64,000 nucleotides of DNA, taken from positions 1-64,000 of the forward strand of contig JABMCL010003091.1 in the NCBI GenBank assembly GCA_018857735.1. Direction: 5' to 3'. The first letter of the stretch is position 1, and each line of letters opens with the position of its first letter. The DNA comes from Alviniconcha marisindica. Its lineage: Eukaryota; Mollusca; Gastropoda; Provannidae. Below the pieces are notes generated by a model, which was not told the DNA's origin, made no database searches, and was given only the letters and a program-made list of their open reading frames with translations. The position numbers and the translations under genes were made by a program. This document shows, one piece after another, positions 1 to 64,000 of this stretch.

Positions 1-1075
1 ACGCACACTCACACTCACTCAGTCACACACACACACACTCTCATACAACACACACACCACACACACACAACTGGTGACAGAACTGAGAGGGGTAAATGTG
101 GATATTCTGTTCCCGCAGCTACGTGCGTACCTTCTATCCTGGAGTTTGTGTTCTCCACATGTTGCCGACGGACAGCAACGTCAGGAAAAGTGCGAATTTG
201 GTGCGGCCACCGTGAAGCTTGTCCAGCCCAGTGCCTACAGAGTTGGCCCACTCCTCATAAACTACTCGGTTTTCGACTTGGGCATATTTCATTTTTCTGA
301 TATTTTACAAACCAAAAACGCTAGGCTTGACAATCTCTACCATTTAGTCTGCATCTTGTGTCAGTGAGTTGTGAACTGACTCTGTGAACTCAGTCGGTTC
401 ACAGTTCGCGCGCGCGGTAAAAGTATGGCTTCGCGACACTGCACCGTTGAGTTTCACTCACCGTGAGCTTCTTCGTTTGGTCAACACAGTGCTCACAAAT
501 GGATGGGGAGCGGTGCATTGTGGATTTTTTTATTTTATTTTTAATAACAGTATAGAAGACAGATAGATGACGGGGGGGAACATTTATTTAAAATACAGTC
601 CGTCACTGACCGTGGGCCGAACGTCGTCAACGGCTACAAACTGTTCAACAAAAGTTTGGAAAATCCGTCCTGCAGTTCCTGACATCCACAATGAAGCAAC
701 AGAGCCTTTTTGCATACCTCATGCACGTTTCCCAAGGCAGTCAGATATATATTTTAAAGCTCTTTTTCTCTCTGTCCCATTTGGCATCGACCACCGAAGG
801 TTCACTGCTGGGATCAAACTTTTCCACGCAGGAGATGTTCACGCCCATCTTTCGCCACGCCTAGTAGCAGCTAGGCCTACAAGCAGTTCCCTACGCACAT
901 TGTGTAAAGTTCTGCCAGTTTCACCAGGTTTCTCGCTCGTCGCCAATCTGTAGTGTCTCTGTCTTGTATCACAGTGTATACATCCACTGACTCATCAACC
1001 GCGCACACTTTAGCCCAACACTGTATACGGGCTTATTCCACGCCTCGCTGGCAACTTCAGTGAGAAGCGTAGGAA
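1..1075. other. No gene recognised
   Basis: It starts with a short CA tract (about 1-70). The open frames here are short, have no recognisable domain and show no convincing splice structure. Confidence 0.5.
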
Positions 1076-1484
1076 GATACACAGTCCGCACAAAGCATGG
1101 CCGGTACACAGTCTGCACAAAGCATGGCCGATACACAGTCTGCACAAAGCATGGCCGATACACAGTCTGCACAAAGCATGGCCGATACACAGTCTGCACA
1201 AAGCATGGCCGATACACAGTCCGCACAAAGCATGGCCGATACACAGTCTGCACAAAGCATGGCCGATACACAGTCTGCACAAAGCATGGCCGATACACAG
1301 TCTGCACAAAGCATGGCCGATACACAGTCCGCACAAAGCATGGCCGATACACAGTCCGCACAAAGCATGGCCGATACACAGTCTGCACAAAGCATGGCCG
1401 ATACACAGTCTGCACAAAGCATGGCCGATACACAGTCTGCACAAAGCATGGCCGATACACAGTCCGCACAAAGCGTGGCCGGTC
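1076..1484. repeat. 27-bp minisatellite, 15 copies
   Basis: Unit ACACAGTCTGCACAAAGCATGGCCGAT, nearly perfect; variation is almost confined to a C/T position. Because 27 is a multiple of three and several frames lack stops, long spurious open frames appear on both strands. Confidence 0.95.
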
Positions 1485-1687
1485 AAAGCTACCGTTTTCA
1501 GTTTCTTTGCGCATTTCTACAGTTACTATTTATTATTATATCGATATTATATGACCTATCGTCTGCTACATGAAAAACCCGCAGCAGTATCAGTAGCAGT
1601 AGCAGTAGTAGTCCATTGCTACTCGGCCCGCGATGCTTATATCAACTGTAGTCACAGCCGGCGAAGGAGCTACACTATACAAATGTA

Positions 1688-2102
1688 AAGCGCGCGCGCG
1701 CACACACACTGACACACACACACATCACACACACTGACATCACAGTGTCAGCTCTGACTCCATGCAATGAGAAGTGAGACAAAGAATGTGTGTGTGTGTT
1801 GTGTGTGTGTGTGTGTGTGACTCGACAGCAGCCACAAGATTGATAGCAGAGGCGGCCCCAGCAGCACCACCTACACGACCTGTGACCACCACCAACAACA
1901 ACACCAGAAGCAACAACAGGGCTCTGCAGTGAAGTGGAGGCTCGGGGATTACGAGCCAGGCCAACCCCTCTTCCGTCATGACTACCGAGAGATTTCTTCA
2001 GCCCCGTCGTCTCCATCCATCCAGTCTGGGAGCATCGCACCACCGTCACATACAGCTGCAGCGTCACTGCGGCGTCAGTTCGGGTACACGCCTCGGGTCC
2101 AA

Positions 2103-2138
<36 letters not shown>
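1688..2138. repeat. Cluster of (CA/TG)n microsatellites
   Basis: Interrupted tracts at about 1700-1740, 1785-1820 and 2104-2138, with unique sequence between them and no recognisable gene. Confidence 0.85.
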
Positions 2139-2141
<3 letters not shown>

Positions 2142-2164
2142 TGATGATGGTGATGTAGAGCTTC

Positions 2165-2448
2165 ACTACTGATGTCCTCGGATGTCGGTTGACATATTAG
2201 GGACAAACTGTGACCAATGCCTAAGCATGGTTCAACTGTTGCTTTACGTCAGTCTACAGAAACCGTAAGGCTCATTAGGACGGAAAGCCCAGGACGGCCA
2301 CTGACTACCTCGACTTTCACACAGCTCCTGAACACACCCCCACACACACCGCGCGCGCCTCACGCACAAGCACACACCACACACACACACTACACCACAT
2401 ACACACACACACACACACCACACACACAACACACAACACATTGGCTAT

Positions 2449-2504
<56 letters not shown>

Positions 2505-2835
2505 CTTATTCTACTTCCGGCGATGCTTAATGTCCTCGGATGTCAGTTGACATATTAGGGACAAGCCGTGAGACCAATGCCATTGTGAGCATCAGTGGTT
2601 TGATATTGCTTTACGTCCACGGAAAACATGAGGCTCGTTAGGACGGACAGCCCAGGACGGCTACCTCGACTCTCACACAGCTCCTGAACTATCACACACA
2701 CACACACACTTAGTACCATTTGAGGACCGTTAGGACGGACAGCCCAGGACGGCTACCTCGACTCTCACACAGCTCCTGAACTATCACACACACACACACA
2801 CTTATACCATTTGAGGACCGCCGCGAACCTGCGAC
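2165..2835. repeat. Diverged tandem duplications carrying (CA)n tracts
   Basis: A block with GATGTCCTCGGATGTC..ATATTAGGGACAA recurs at about 2171 and 2529. A second block (AGGACGGACAGCCCAGGACGG, then a CA tract) recurs at about 2278, 2640 and 2732. The first block also appears alone at about 12405, so it belongs to an interspersed family. Confidence 0.7.
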
Positions 2836-3423
2836 GGGGCTAAAAATGGACATTGCGGCCGTATGCCGCACCGGACCGGTCAAGGCGGTACCACTGCCGC
2901 GTGACGCCGCGAACTAATTCTCCTCGTGTGTGGATGTTCGCTTTTAATACTTTTACAGTGTGTGTGCTTTATGCATTCACAATATTTTCCTGACATGATT
3001 CAGTCTTGTTTTTCTTGAGGTAGGAGTTATTGCCCTTGCCGCCGCCGGTATTGGCATTTGTGAGACCCGTCAGTCTTTCACTGACCCAGATGCCAGGTTT
3101 TGATTTGTGGCACGACCTCAGGTTGTCAGTATAAACCAACGGCGCAACACTGAAAATATCTGTCGATAGTATAAGTCCTTTTGAGAGCATACGTTTCTTT
3201 TTCTGTGTGTCTGTGTCTGTGTGGCAAATCGGCGGCGACATTCCGGCGTCTCAGGAAACCTTTTTTTCTCTCGTCGTTTTGTTGTTGTTGTTTTTTTCCC
3301 CTGCGTGGGTGGACTTTTTATGTTCTCCCCCCCCCCCCCCTCTCTGTGACCTAAACTACAATCCTTGTAAAATAAAGTTTTCGAGTTCGAGCCGTTCTCT
3401 CCCCCCCCCCCCCCCCGATCCCT

Positions 3424-3463
<40 letters not shown>

Positions 3464-3548
3464 CCCCCGTCATGCTGCGTCTGTCTGAAGTTGTGGTTGC
3501 GTGTGAAGCTCAGTCTCTTGCCTTCTTTGCACACCAAAGCAACTAGTC
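2836..3548. other. No gene; homopolymer and CA tracts
   Basis: It holds poly-C runs at about 3329 and 3402 and a CA tract at 3427-3460. No coding or RNA signal was recognised. Confidence 0.5.
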
Positions 3549-3549
3549 C

Positions 3550-4150
3550 GGCTACACAGCGGGGATCTGATGATCAGTTGCACCCTGAAGCTGTCTGTAG
3601 GTGGACTCAGTGATAACACCCCGACTGAACTGAGCTGCCTGTACTGATAACACCCTGAAGCTGTCTGTACGTGGACCGATAACACCCTGACTGAAGCTGC
3701 CTGTACTGATAACACCCCGAAGCTGTCTGTACGTGGACTGATAACACCCTGACTGGAGCTGTCTGTACTGATAACACCCTGAAGCTGTCTGTATGTAGAC
3801 TGATAACACCCTGACTGAAGCTGTCTGTACTGATAACACCCTGAAGCTGTCTGTATGTGGACTGATAACACCCTGGATGAAGCTGTCTGTACTGTTAACA
3901 CCCTGAGGCTGTCTGTATGTAGACTGATAATAATAATAATGAATACTTAGAGCGCCTAACCAGCACAGGCCCTAAGCGCTTACACGTTCTTTACAAACAC
4001 ATATTGTCAAAATGCAACGCATACAACATGAATGCACACACACACGCACGCACGCACACACACAGACTCGCACACGCACGCACGCCTTGATCGATAACAC
4101 CCTGACTGAAGCTGTCTGTACTGATAACACCCTGAAGCTGTCTGTACTAC
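3550..4150. repeat. About 30/60-bp minisatellite, split by a LINE tail
   Basis: Units read CTGATAACACCCTGAAGCTGTCTGTA with alternating variants (..TGACTGAAGC.. and ..TATGTGGA..), forming a two-step higher-order repeat. The array stops at about 3927 and resumes at about 4090. Confidence 0.85.
3925..4088 (-). mobile_element. Non-LTR retrotransposon 3' end inserted in the array
   Basis: On the minus strand it reads ..GCGCTTAGGGCCTG.. and ..TAGGCGCTCTAAGTATTC, then (ATT)n, the usual tail of truncated molluscan LINE/SINE copies. It splits the surrounding minisatellite. Confidence 0.5.
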
Positions 4151-4169
4151 AGACATAGAATATTTTATG

Positions 4170-4275
4170 TCTCAGTGTGGTCTATACGCTTTACGCCATT
4201 AAAAGATGTCCGGCGGTACCACAGACAGAATATTCTATGTCTGTGGCGGTCTACACGCTTTACGCCATTAAGTCA
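4170..4275. repeat. Two-copy tandem duplication (about 75 bp)
   Basis: Blocks containing AGAATATT(T/C)TATGTCT and ACGCTTTACGCCATTAA occur twice. No function was recognised. Confidence 0.6.
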
Positions 4276-4702
4276 CGTACACCACTGATCTAAAACTGCA
4301 TTCAATCAGCGGGTTTCACTCATCCATTTCGATTTCAGGGTTAAAACCCGATCAGTCGTGTGTCATTAGCTAAACATAAATTGCCCTTTGCAATTCTAGA
4401 GACTGACGGCATTGTAACTCACCCCTCTCTCCACCTCCACAAGAAAAGAAAAAAAAGAAGAGACAACGTGTTTCGATCGTTCGGTCAACATTTAATGCTC
4501 CCGCTGTTAATGTTCTATCTTCCTAATCTCACGGTCATCACGAGCATATCGCCTATAATAATTGTTATAGGCCGCACAGGTTTGTTGACTGTTGTGCAAA
4601 ATTTGTATTTCATCGTCAGTTTGTATTTTGAATAAAACGTTGTTTCAACGAACGTGACGAAATAATATTGCCAGGACCATCATCATCTGACCCAGTTTCA
4701 GC

Positions 4703-4752
4703 CCGTGTGTGTGTGTGTTTGTTGTGTGTGTGTGTGTGTGTGGTGCGTGTTT

Positions 4753-4803
<51 letters not shown>

Positions 4804-4811
4804 GTATGTGT

Positions 4812-4872
<61 letters not shown>

Positions 4873-4880
4873 TGTGTGGT

Positions 4881-4933
<53 letters not shown>
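4703..4933. repeat. (TG)n microsatellite cluster
   Basis: About 230 bases of nearly pure TG with small interruptions. Open frames rich in Cys-Val across it are artefacts. Confidence 0.95.
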
Positions 4934-4937
<4 letters not shown>

Positions 4938-5139
4938 GTTTCACTCGGCGGCTGCTGGCTGCTGCCGTCATTCTCTAGACACAGGCCGTTTCAGTGACTG
5001 CATGGACACGCTCTTTCACTGCATACCGCGATCTGTAAGATCAGCCGCTTCATGACTGCATATAGTCTCACATCTATTTGATCGGATTCACTTCAGTCGT
5101 AACCCTTCAGTCCCTAATTCTCACATCGTCGCATCAGCC

Positions 5140-6060
5140 ACAGGTTCAAAGCCAAACTCCAAGCACCGGTTTACTACACCGTTCCTCCGACCACTGCCGT
5201 AACTGATCAGTTATGTCAGAGGCAAACTCCAAGCACTGGTTTACGACATCCTTCCTTCAACCACCGCCGTATTTAGTTAGCCATAGGGTCCAGGAAACTG
5301 TCAGCTAACGAGCAGTTTTTTTGTTGGTGCTCAAACAGTAGTAAGTTTGTTACAGACAACTCAAATAAAACAAGGCGTGTCATTTATAGCCGCCAACAAA
5401 GTTTACACCAGCACAAATAAAGCCACAATCGTTTGAATCGAGACGGACCTCTTTTTTATTTTACCCGGGGTGGATGCGCCTCATGTTTACGTGGGTGCTT
5501 GGGCGCTAGGCTGATTCCACAGTCGTATTAGTATCCAAACCTTTCGGAGGGCGCTGACCGCCTCGGTGGACAGCTGCGCGGAGATAAAGAGTGCCCCTTC
5601 AGTGGCGTAACCAAATCTGGCAGAGTTTGGAGGAAGGTGCCGGAAAGCGATGCTCGGAGTGTGTGTCAGAGGGTCTGGGAACTTGACTGTCAGCTCACAG
5701 TTGTTCGTTAGTGCTCACTAATTGCAGTCAGTTTATAACCACAGCCTGGAAACAACTCGGAATACACCAGGCTGCGTTTTCCTCAGTTATAACCGCTCAC
5801 AAGGCCAGGAAAAATAAAATCGTTCGAACCGAGATGGAACTAATTTTTCTTTTACTCGCGGCGGACGCGCCCGATGTTCATGTGCGTGCTTCGGCGCTAT
5901 AGGCCTAATGTTTGTACCATGTATAGGTCCATGGTTTGTACAGTCTTAACAGTACTCAAACTCCAAGCACTGGAAGTCCAAAGCGATGCTCGGAGTGCGA
6001 ACAGTACTCAAACACTTCGCAGATTTGACAATGTGCGCTGACAGCGTGAGATTTCGGTAG
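5140..6060. repeat. Two diverged copies of an about 400-bp segment
   Basis: The segment at about 5320-5520 (GTGCTCA.., AACAA(C/A)TC.., GAGACGGACCTC.., CGGGGTGGATGCGCC) is echoed at about 5710-5910 in the same order, and the CTCCAAGCAC block recurs at 5157, 5228 and 5949. No coding function was recognised. Confidence 0.55.
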
Positions 6061-6159
6061 ACAGATGCGCGAAGGTAACGAGTGCCACCCACTTGAAAGA
6101 TGTAACCAATTACGACAGTTTTAGGACTGCCGGTATTTTAGAGGAAAGCCGGATAGCGC

Positions 6160-6292
6160 AGCTTGGGGTTTGGAGGAAGGGTGCCGGAAAGCTAGGTTTG
6201 GAGTTTGGTGGACGGGTGCCGGAAAGCTAGGTTTGGAGTTTGGTGGACGGTGCCGGAAAGCTAAGTTTGGAGTTTGGAGGACGGGTAGGTCA
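6160..6292. repeat. About 34-bp minisatellite, 4 copies
   Basis: The unit is built on GTTTGGAGTTTGG(T/A)GGACGG(GT)GCCGGAAAGCTA. It lies just downstream of the cadherin-like stop codon and probably falls in its 3' UTR. Confidence 0.8.
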
Positions 6293-6338
6293 GTGACGGA
6301 AAGCGAGGCTGGGAGCATATTTCAAAGCTGCATGTGAC

Positions 6339-7847
6339 CTAAGTCACTCTGGCAACACTCAACTCGGCAACACTCGAGTCGACAACACTCGAGTCGACAA
6401 CACTCGAGCCATCCGCGGCGCTCGACTCCGGGGCAAAACTGTAAGACTCGTCGGTCCCACTTTTCACCGGTGACTGTAAATACTGGCCACTTCGAATCTT
6501 GGGAAGCGCCACGGCCTCTTGCGCCGCGGGGCCCCCCTCTGCCCCAGCGGCTTTGCGGACTTTCTTCCTGTGTTGAAAAAACCCCATGGTGATTAATCCT
6601 ATCGTTACTGGTAGAAGAGCACCAAACGTGGCACCCAAAACCAGGATCGCTGACCTCTTGGTCTCCGATATGGGCCGATAATGAGCAAGCGTCACATTTA
6701 TGACCAGAAGCGCTGTTGCACTTCTGCGCGCTTTGGACACTTCCGTTGCCTGTATGATCACTTCAATCGCGGCTGGGGGATCGTAAACGGCTAGAGGTTG
6801 CAGAACGATGAACTCTCCGTGGTCGCCTTTGGTGGCTATGTCCATGTACTCCTGGAAAGGAGGCTTGTCCGGTCCGGATTTGAGGCTGTACGTCACGGGG
6901 TATCCCAGCGCGTCACCGTCCCGGGCTTTGATGTCACCCCCGGGTTCGATATCCCTCACATGACCCGAGTAGGTCGACGGAATGATTACCGTGTACGTTG
7001 GGGTGCAGTTGGTCCGGCCGGTCGCGCACTCGAAGGAAAATGCCGGGGGAATGTCGTCGACATCCGTGATGGTGACGGTCAGAGTGCCGGTGCCGGTTCG
7101 CCCACCCTTGTCCACCAGCTGCAGTCCCAGCTGGACCACCTCTTTGCCCTCTTTGTGCAGGCCCTCGTAGTCCAGCTCGCTATTAACTATGACGATTCCC
7201 CGAGCCACGTCGCGGATGGCGAACAGCGAACTCGCCCCCGGCCTTAAGAGGAACTGGTTGACCCTGTCGCCTGCATCGTTGTCCGACGCCTTGCCTTCGA
7301 GGGTGACGACAGCCGTGCCGCGCGCTGCACCTTCCGGCACACTGAACTGTAACCGCGACGTGTTCAGTTTCGGCTCAAACTCGTTCACGTCCTGGACTAA
7401 AATACGGAAGATGCTCTCAGAAGGTGCTCGTGATCCGCTGCCAGACGCGAGGTTCCTGCAGCTCAGTTTGTAGACGTGGGTCCGTCTAACAGAGGGGCGA
7501 TGCCATCGGTCTCGGATGAGCTCCAAATCAATCGCTTTTATTAGTGCGAGTTTACACGTGCTCTTTCCCAAACATGCATGGTTAGCGTTGGCGCTGCCGG
7601 TAAATGATAGCGCGTTGTGGAGAAACTCCACTAGACCGCGTGGGTAGTCGTCCGACGAGTCATACTGATATTCGACTGTCCAGTTAGTCCTGGCTGCTGC
7701 GTCGATGGTGGCCAAGTCTTTTGTCTCCGTTTCCTTCACAACAATGACTCCACTTACAGCTAGGCTCGGAGTCCCACAGTCGCTTGCCTTCGCCGAATTT
7801 GCCAGAAAAAACAACGCGGCCGCCAGGAAGGGATAACGCCACGACAT
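6339..7847 (-). CDS. Intronless short cadherin-like type I membrane protein, 502 aa
   Basis: A single uninterrupted frame starts at the only ATG followed by a signal peptide (FLAAALFFLANSAKA, about residues 7-21). Three extracellular cadherin-like modules follow. The first is diverged and ends in the linker DVNEFEP (153-159). The second has PEGA (171), the Ca2+ motifs DNDAGD (189) and LDYEG (225), and DVDDIPP (262-268). The third (about 270-390) lacks a clear terminal DxNDN. A transmembrane helix spans about 399-424. The 78-residue cytoplasmic tail has no catenin-binding site I can recognise and ends in a Ser/Val/Asp repeat. Calcium-dependent adhesion or signalling at the cell surface is inferred. 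It resembles a shortened protocadherin; lophotrochozoans carry many intronless protocadherins, but I cannot name an orthologue. No poly(A) signal stands out nearby. Confidence 0.85.
   Translation of the reverse strand: MSWRYPFLAAALFFLANSAKASDCGTPSLAVSGVIVVKETETKDLATIDAAARTNWTVEYQYDSSDDYPRGLVEFLHNALSFTGSANANHACLGKSTCKLALIKAIDLELIRDRWHRPSVRRTHVYKLSCRNLASGSGSRAPSESIFRILVQDVNEFEPKLNTSRLQFSVPEGAARGTAVVTLEGKASDNDAGDRVNQFLLRPGASSLFAIRDVARGIVIVNSELDYEGLHKEGKEVVQLGLQLVDKGGRTGTGTLTVTITDVDDIPPAFSFECATGRTNCTPTYTVIIPSTYSGHVRDIEPGGDIKARDGDALGYPVTYSLKSGPDKPPFQEYMDIATKGDHGEFIVLQPLAVYDPPAAIEVIIQATEVSKARRSATALLVINVTLAHYRPISETKRSAILVLGATFGALLPVTIGLITMGFFQHRKKVRKAAGAEGGPAAQEAVALPKIRSGQYLQSPVKSGTDESYSFAPESSAADGSSVVDSSVVDSSVAELSVARVT
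6360..6414 (-). repeat. 15-bp tandem repeat inside the cadherin-like C-terminus
   Basis: Four imperfect 15-base units (core CTCGAGTGTTG with GTCGA or CCGAG) encode a five-residue Ser/Val repeat (SSVVD). The array is in frame and close to the stop codon, so copy-number change would lengthen or shorten the cytoplasmic tail. Confidence 0.7.
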
Positions 7848-8012
7848 GTGACCTTGACCCGTTGAGACGATTTAACTCATGGGTCGTACTTTCAGCTAGG
7901 GTGGCGGGTCTCCTTTCAAAGCTGGACAGATATGCCACCACTTTTCTCGGACATTATTATTCCAGTTTGACGAGAGAGATCCTCCCTATGCCGCCGTGTA
8001 ATAAATGCATAT

Positions 8013-8020
8013 TGACGTCA
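8013..8020. promoter_or_regulatory. Perfect CRE palindrome upstream of the cadherin-like gene
   Basis: TGACGTCA, the consensus CREB/ATF site, lies 166 bases upstream of the start codon. No TATA box is visible. Its role as a promoter element is inferred from position. Confidence 0.35.
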
Positions 8021-8199
8021 CTATGACGCGTATTTACTCGGGTCATTTAGCCTACGCTGCAGATCGCGTTCTCTTCGGCTCGGCTTAAAACAAAAACCAA
8101 CTTTTCATAAGTTTTCATTAAAAAAAAAAAAAAAAAAGACTTCATACATACCTGTATACATAAATGGGGTTAGCCTCCTTCCCAGGCCCGGTTCAAAGT

Positions 8200-8570
8200 T
8201 GAAAGGTTCATAAGGTCAGGTACAGGCTAAGGTTCAAGATTATTATTATCTCATCAGAGAAATTAAAACGTGGCTGAACATTAACCACATCACAGTACAC
8301 AATAACACATATTTTATATTTTAAAACTCAAACAACAGTTATTGAAAATACAAAAGCTACATAACAAACAAACTAGTAGTTTAAGTAATTTACACACACA
8401 CATGCACACACACTGCTCTGACAGATTTATCTGTTCAGAAATGCTATTGACTGCAGATCAAAACTTTGTGTTTGATTTAGGTACGTGAAATCGTCTACCA
8501 GATGGAAGAAGTTCATAATGATGAACAAGGCTAAGACTACGGTCTGAATCATTGAGTTATAAATAAGTAA
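8200..8570. mobile_element. Possible decayed LINE 3' region
   Basis: TTATTATCTCATCAGAGAAATT followed by an A/T-rich stretch and CTACCAGATGGAAGAAG resembles the 3' end of common invertebrate non-LTR elements. No open frame survives. Weak call. Confidence 0.3.
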
Positions 8571-8657
8571 TTTCCCGCTGGGATGAATATATTGTTATTG
8601 TTAAATAAGCAGTTTCTGCATGTGCATACACAGCACTCTTCTCTGTTTCCAAGCAAT

Positions 8658-8950
8658 GTGAGCCGGTTTGGCCTAGTGGTAAGGCGTTAGGCTGGTAAGC
8701 AGAGAGACCTCGGTTCGAATCTGCTTCGGTTCTCCTTTCTCTTCAAAAGTTCTGATTTGTGGACACTGTCTTGTTGACTTTGTCCCTCACAATTAATGAA
8801 ACATTAAAATGGCTCTCATCGCTGCCCATCTTAATGCAGGAGTTATTCTGATGGTGACAGTGTAGCGATAGGTATATAATCTACCCCTTCTCCCCTTCCC
8901 TAATAAGCCTTAGCCTATGGTTTCAATGGACGTTAAGCACCACGTTTACT
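8658..8950 (+). mobile_element. tRNA-derived SINE, family 1
   Basis: The tRNA-like head has an A box (GGCCTAGTGGTAAGGC) and B box (GGTTCGAATC). The body (ACACTGTCTTGTTGACTTTGTCCC.., ATGGCTCTCATCGCTGCCCA) is shared with copies at 28026 and 57874. It is the best preserved head of the three. Confidence 0.8.
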
Positions 8951-9007
8951 AGTTTACTTCCGAGCAGACCTGCTGCGCTTTAGTAGTAGGCTGTGCATCT
9001 CTGAACG

Positions 9008-9420
9008 AGTGACTAGCTTTACACAGCGCGTTTTTGAATATATTCATTGAAGTCGTGTAGCCTGCTTAGAGCACTGGTTGGTTGTTACATGGCTGGTCTG
9101 TGCCACGAGAAATTGCTGCCGTCTCTGCGCATGCTGTGGGTACACCATACACCCCACACTCCGAGCATCGCTTTCCAGCACCTTCCTCCAAGGTTGAAGG
9201 AAAAGGATGTCGTAAACCAGTGCTTGGAGTTTGCATACAACCATGTACCAAATTTAATTTTGAAGGAAAAGGATGTCGTAAACCAGTGCTTGGAGTTTGC
9301 ATACAACCATGTACCAATTAATTAAGTGTCACTTTATTCGAATCCGCATACAGAAGTACAAAGGCGCGCAGGTGTTTAGCTGCAGCCTGCCACCTGCCTC
9401 GTGATCTCACATACTACTGC
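9008..9420 (-). mobile_element. Partial SINE, family 2
   Basis: It shares GAGTGAC..GCGCGTTTTTGAATAT and TTACATGGCTGGT with the copies at 43553 and 12180. The tRNA-like end is missing, and a 73-base segment (GGAAAAGGATGTCGTAAACC..) inside it is duplicated at 9191-9260 and 9262-9318. Confidence 0.55.
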
Positions 9421-9423
9421 TGC

Positions 9424-9545
9424 AGTAATAATAAATAATAATAATAATAAATAATTCTTATAAAGCGACTATCCTTTAACCAGAGTTAAACTCACTGCGC
9501 TGTACAAACATTTTATCACAAGAACCACATTAACATACATTTCAG
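9424..9545 (-). mobile_element. Short interspersed repeat 3' end, family 3
   Basis: The reverse complement reads TTTGTACAGCGCAGTGAGTTTAACTCTGGTT.. and ends in (ATT)n. It matches the sequence at 22740-22830 on the opposite strand. Confidence 0.65.
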
Positions 9546-10117
9546 CAAACAAAACCTTAATTATTGTAGCTTTAATTACCATTATCAGTAACACGGGGTT
9601 TAAATGGATACTGAAATGAGAGCAAACACAGCAAATCTACCCTGGAGTAAGTAGTTTCAGGAGAGAGTACAGCAGACACAGGAAATAAATAAAGCAGTAA
9701 AATAATGAAGCAAAACAGAAACATGCAGTCATACACGCAACGAAAGAAAGAAGAAAAAAAGAAGACGAAGAAGAAAAAAACTTCAACACAGTTAATGCGG
9801 AAGTAATAATCCGTAGACAGTTCTGAAATCAGACTGTTTGAGAATAATGACTTGAGAGAAAGTTCAATATCACAACTGTCCACTCCCCAAAAATCTTTCT
9901 CCATGAATGCTCTGATTCTGAAACACTACAAGCTATAGATTATATTCCCTACGTCCGGTTCTGCTGTTCTGCCTCTGTGTTATGTGTTAAAATTATACCG
10001 GTACCGTGCTCCCCCTGTAGCTAATGGCAGCATTGTTTTTCCACACACCAAGAAAAATAATTCATGCTTACAACACGCACACTCTGAAAGAAATACCTGA
10101 TATTGGTACAGTGGTAG
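9546..10117. other. Intergenic sequence, nothing recognised
   Basis: Moderately A/T-rich. It lies past the UTP20 poly(A) signal and no domain or RNA gene could be seen. Confidence 0.45.
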
Positions 10118-10123
10118 TTTATT
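10118..10123 (-). terminator. Candidate UTP20 poly(A) signal
   Basis: AATAAA on the minus strand, 132 bases past the stop codon, preceded by an A/T-rich 3' UTR. It is the first canonical hexamer downstream, which would give a short 3' UTR. Confidence 0.5.
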
Positions 10124-10254
10124 TTTAATTTTACCACAAACATCGAGAAAAATACAGCACTTATCTCTTTTCACATACATACACATGGCATGTGCATGCA
10201 TACAGTACGTACACCCGCGCATACACACACACACACACATTTCTTGCTTATTGT

Positions 10255-64000
<53,746 letters not shown>

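Noticed and set aside
567..953. 128-codon plus-strand frame as a gene
   Set aside because: No recognisable domain, composition not clearly coding, no supporting splice sites or poly(A) signal.
4645..4971. Cys/Val or His/Thr-rich frames over (TG/CA)n tracts here and elsewhere
   Set aside because: Microsatellites translate to such dipeptide repeats in every frame.

Overview
This is a eukaryotic, intron-rich, very repeat-rich stretch, most likely from a marine mollusc and probably a gastropod. The assignment is an inference from the intron/exon style, the abundant (CA/TG)n tracts, the tRNA-derived SINEs, the non-LTR retrotransposon 3' ends and the cadherin gene without introns. No single marker proves the taxon.

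One gene dominates. From the right edge down to about 10.1 kb, the minus strand carries 49 exons of UTP20 (DRIM), the giant HEAT-repeat component of the U3 small-subunit (SSU) processome needed for 18S rRNA maturation. Every exon has GT-AG borders and every exon phase joins the next. Together they give 6,384 coding bases, i.e. 2,127 residues plus a stop. Against about 2,785 residues in human UTP20, the first roughly 650 residues and the promoter lie beyond base 64,000. The C-terminus is complete, and a candidate poly(A) signal follows at 10118-10123.

Downstream of UTP20 on the same strand, at 6339-7847, is an intronless 502-codon gene for a short type I membrane protein with cadherin repeats. 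It has a perfect CRE palindrome about 165 bases upstream. Bases 1-6,100 hold no gene I can support, only microsatellites, minisatellites and decayed duplications. Bases 8,030-10,117 hold SINE and LINE remnants.

The UTP20 introns contain about 25 minisatellites, several SINEs, LINE tails and two large fold-back elements. The most striking feature is that at least nine arrays sit directly against an exon and contain copies of that exon's own 3' end plus its 5' splice site. Smaller arrays do the same with 3' splice sites. One such duplication (49,063-49,389) has produced a complete second copy of an exon with usable splice sites that keeps the reading frame. The gene therefore carries dozens of decoy splice sites made from its own exon borders.
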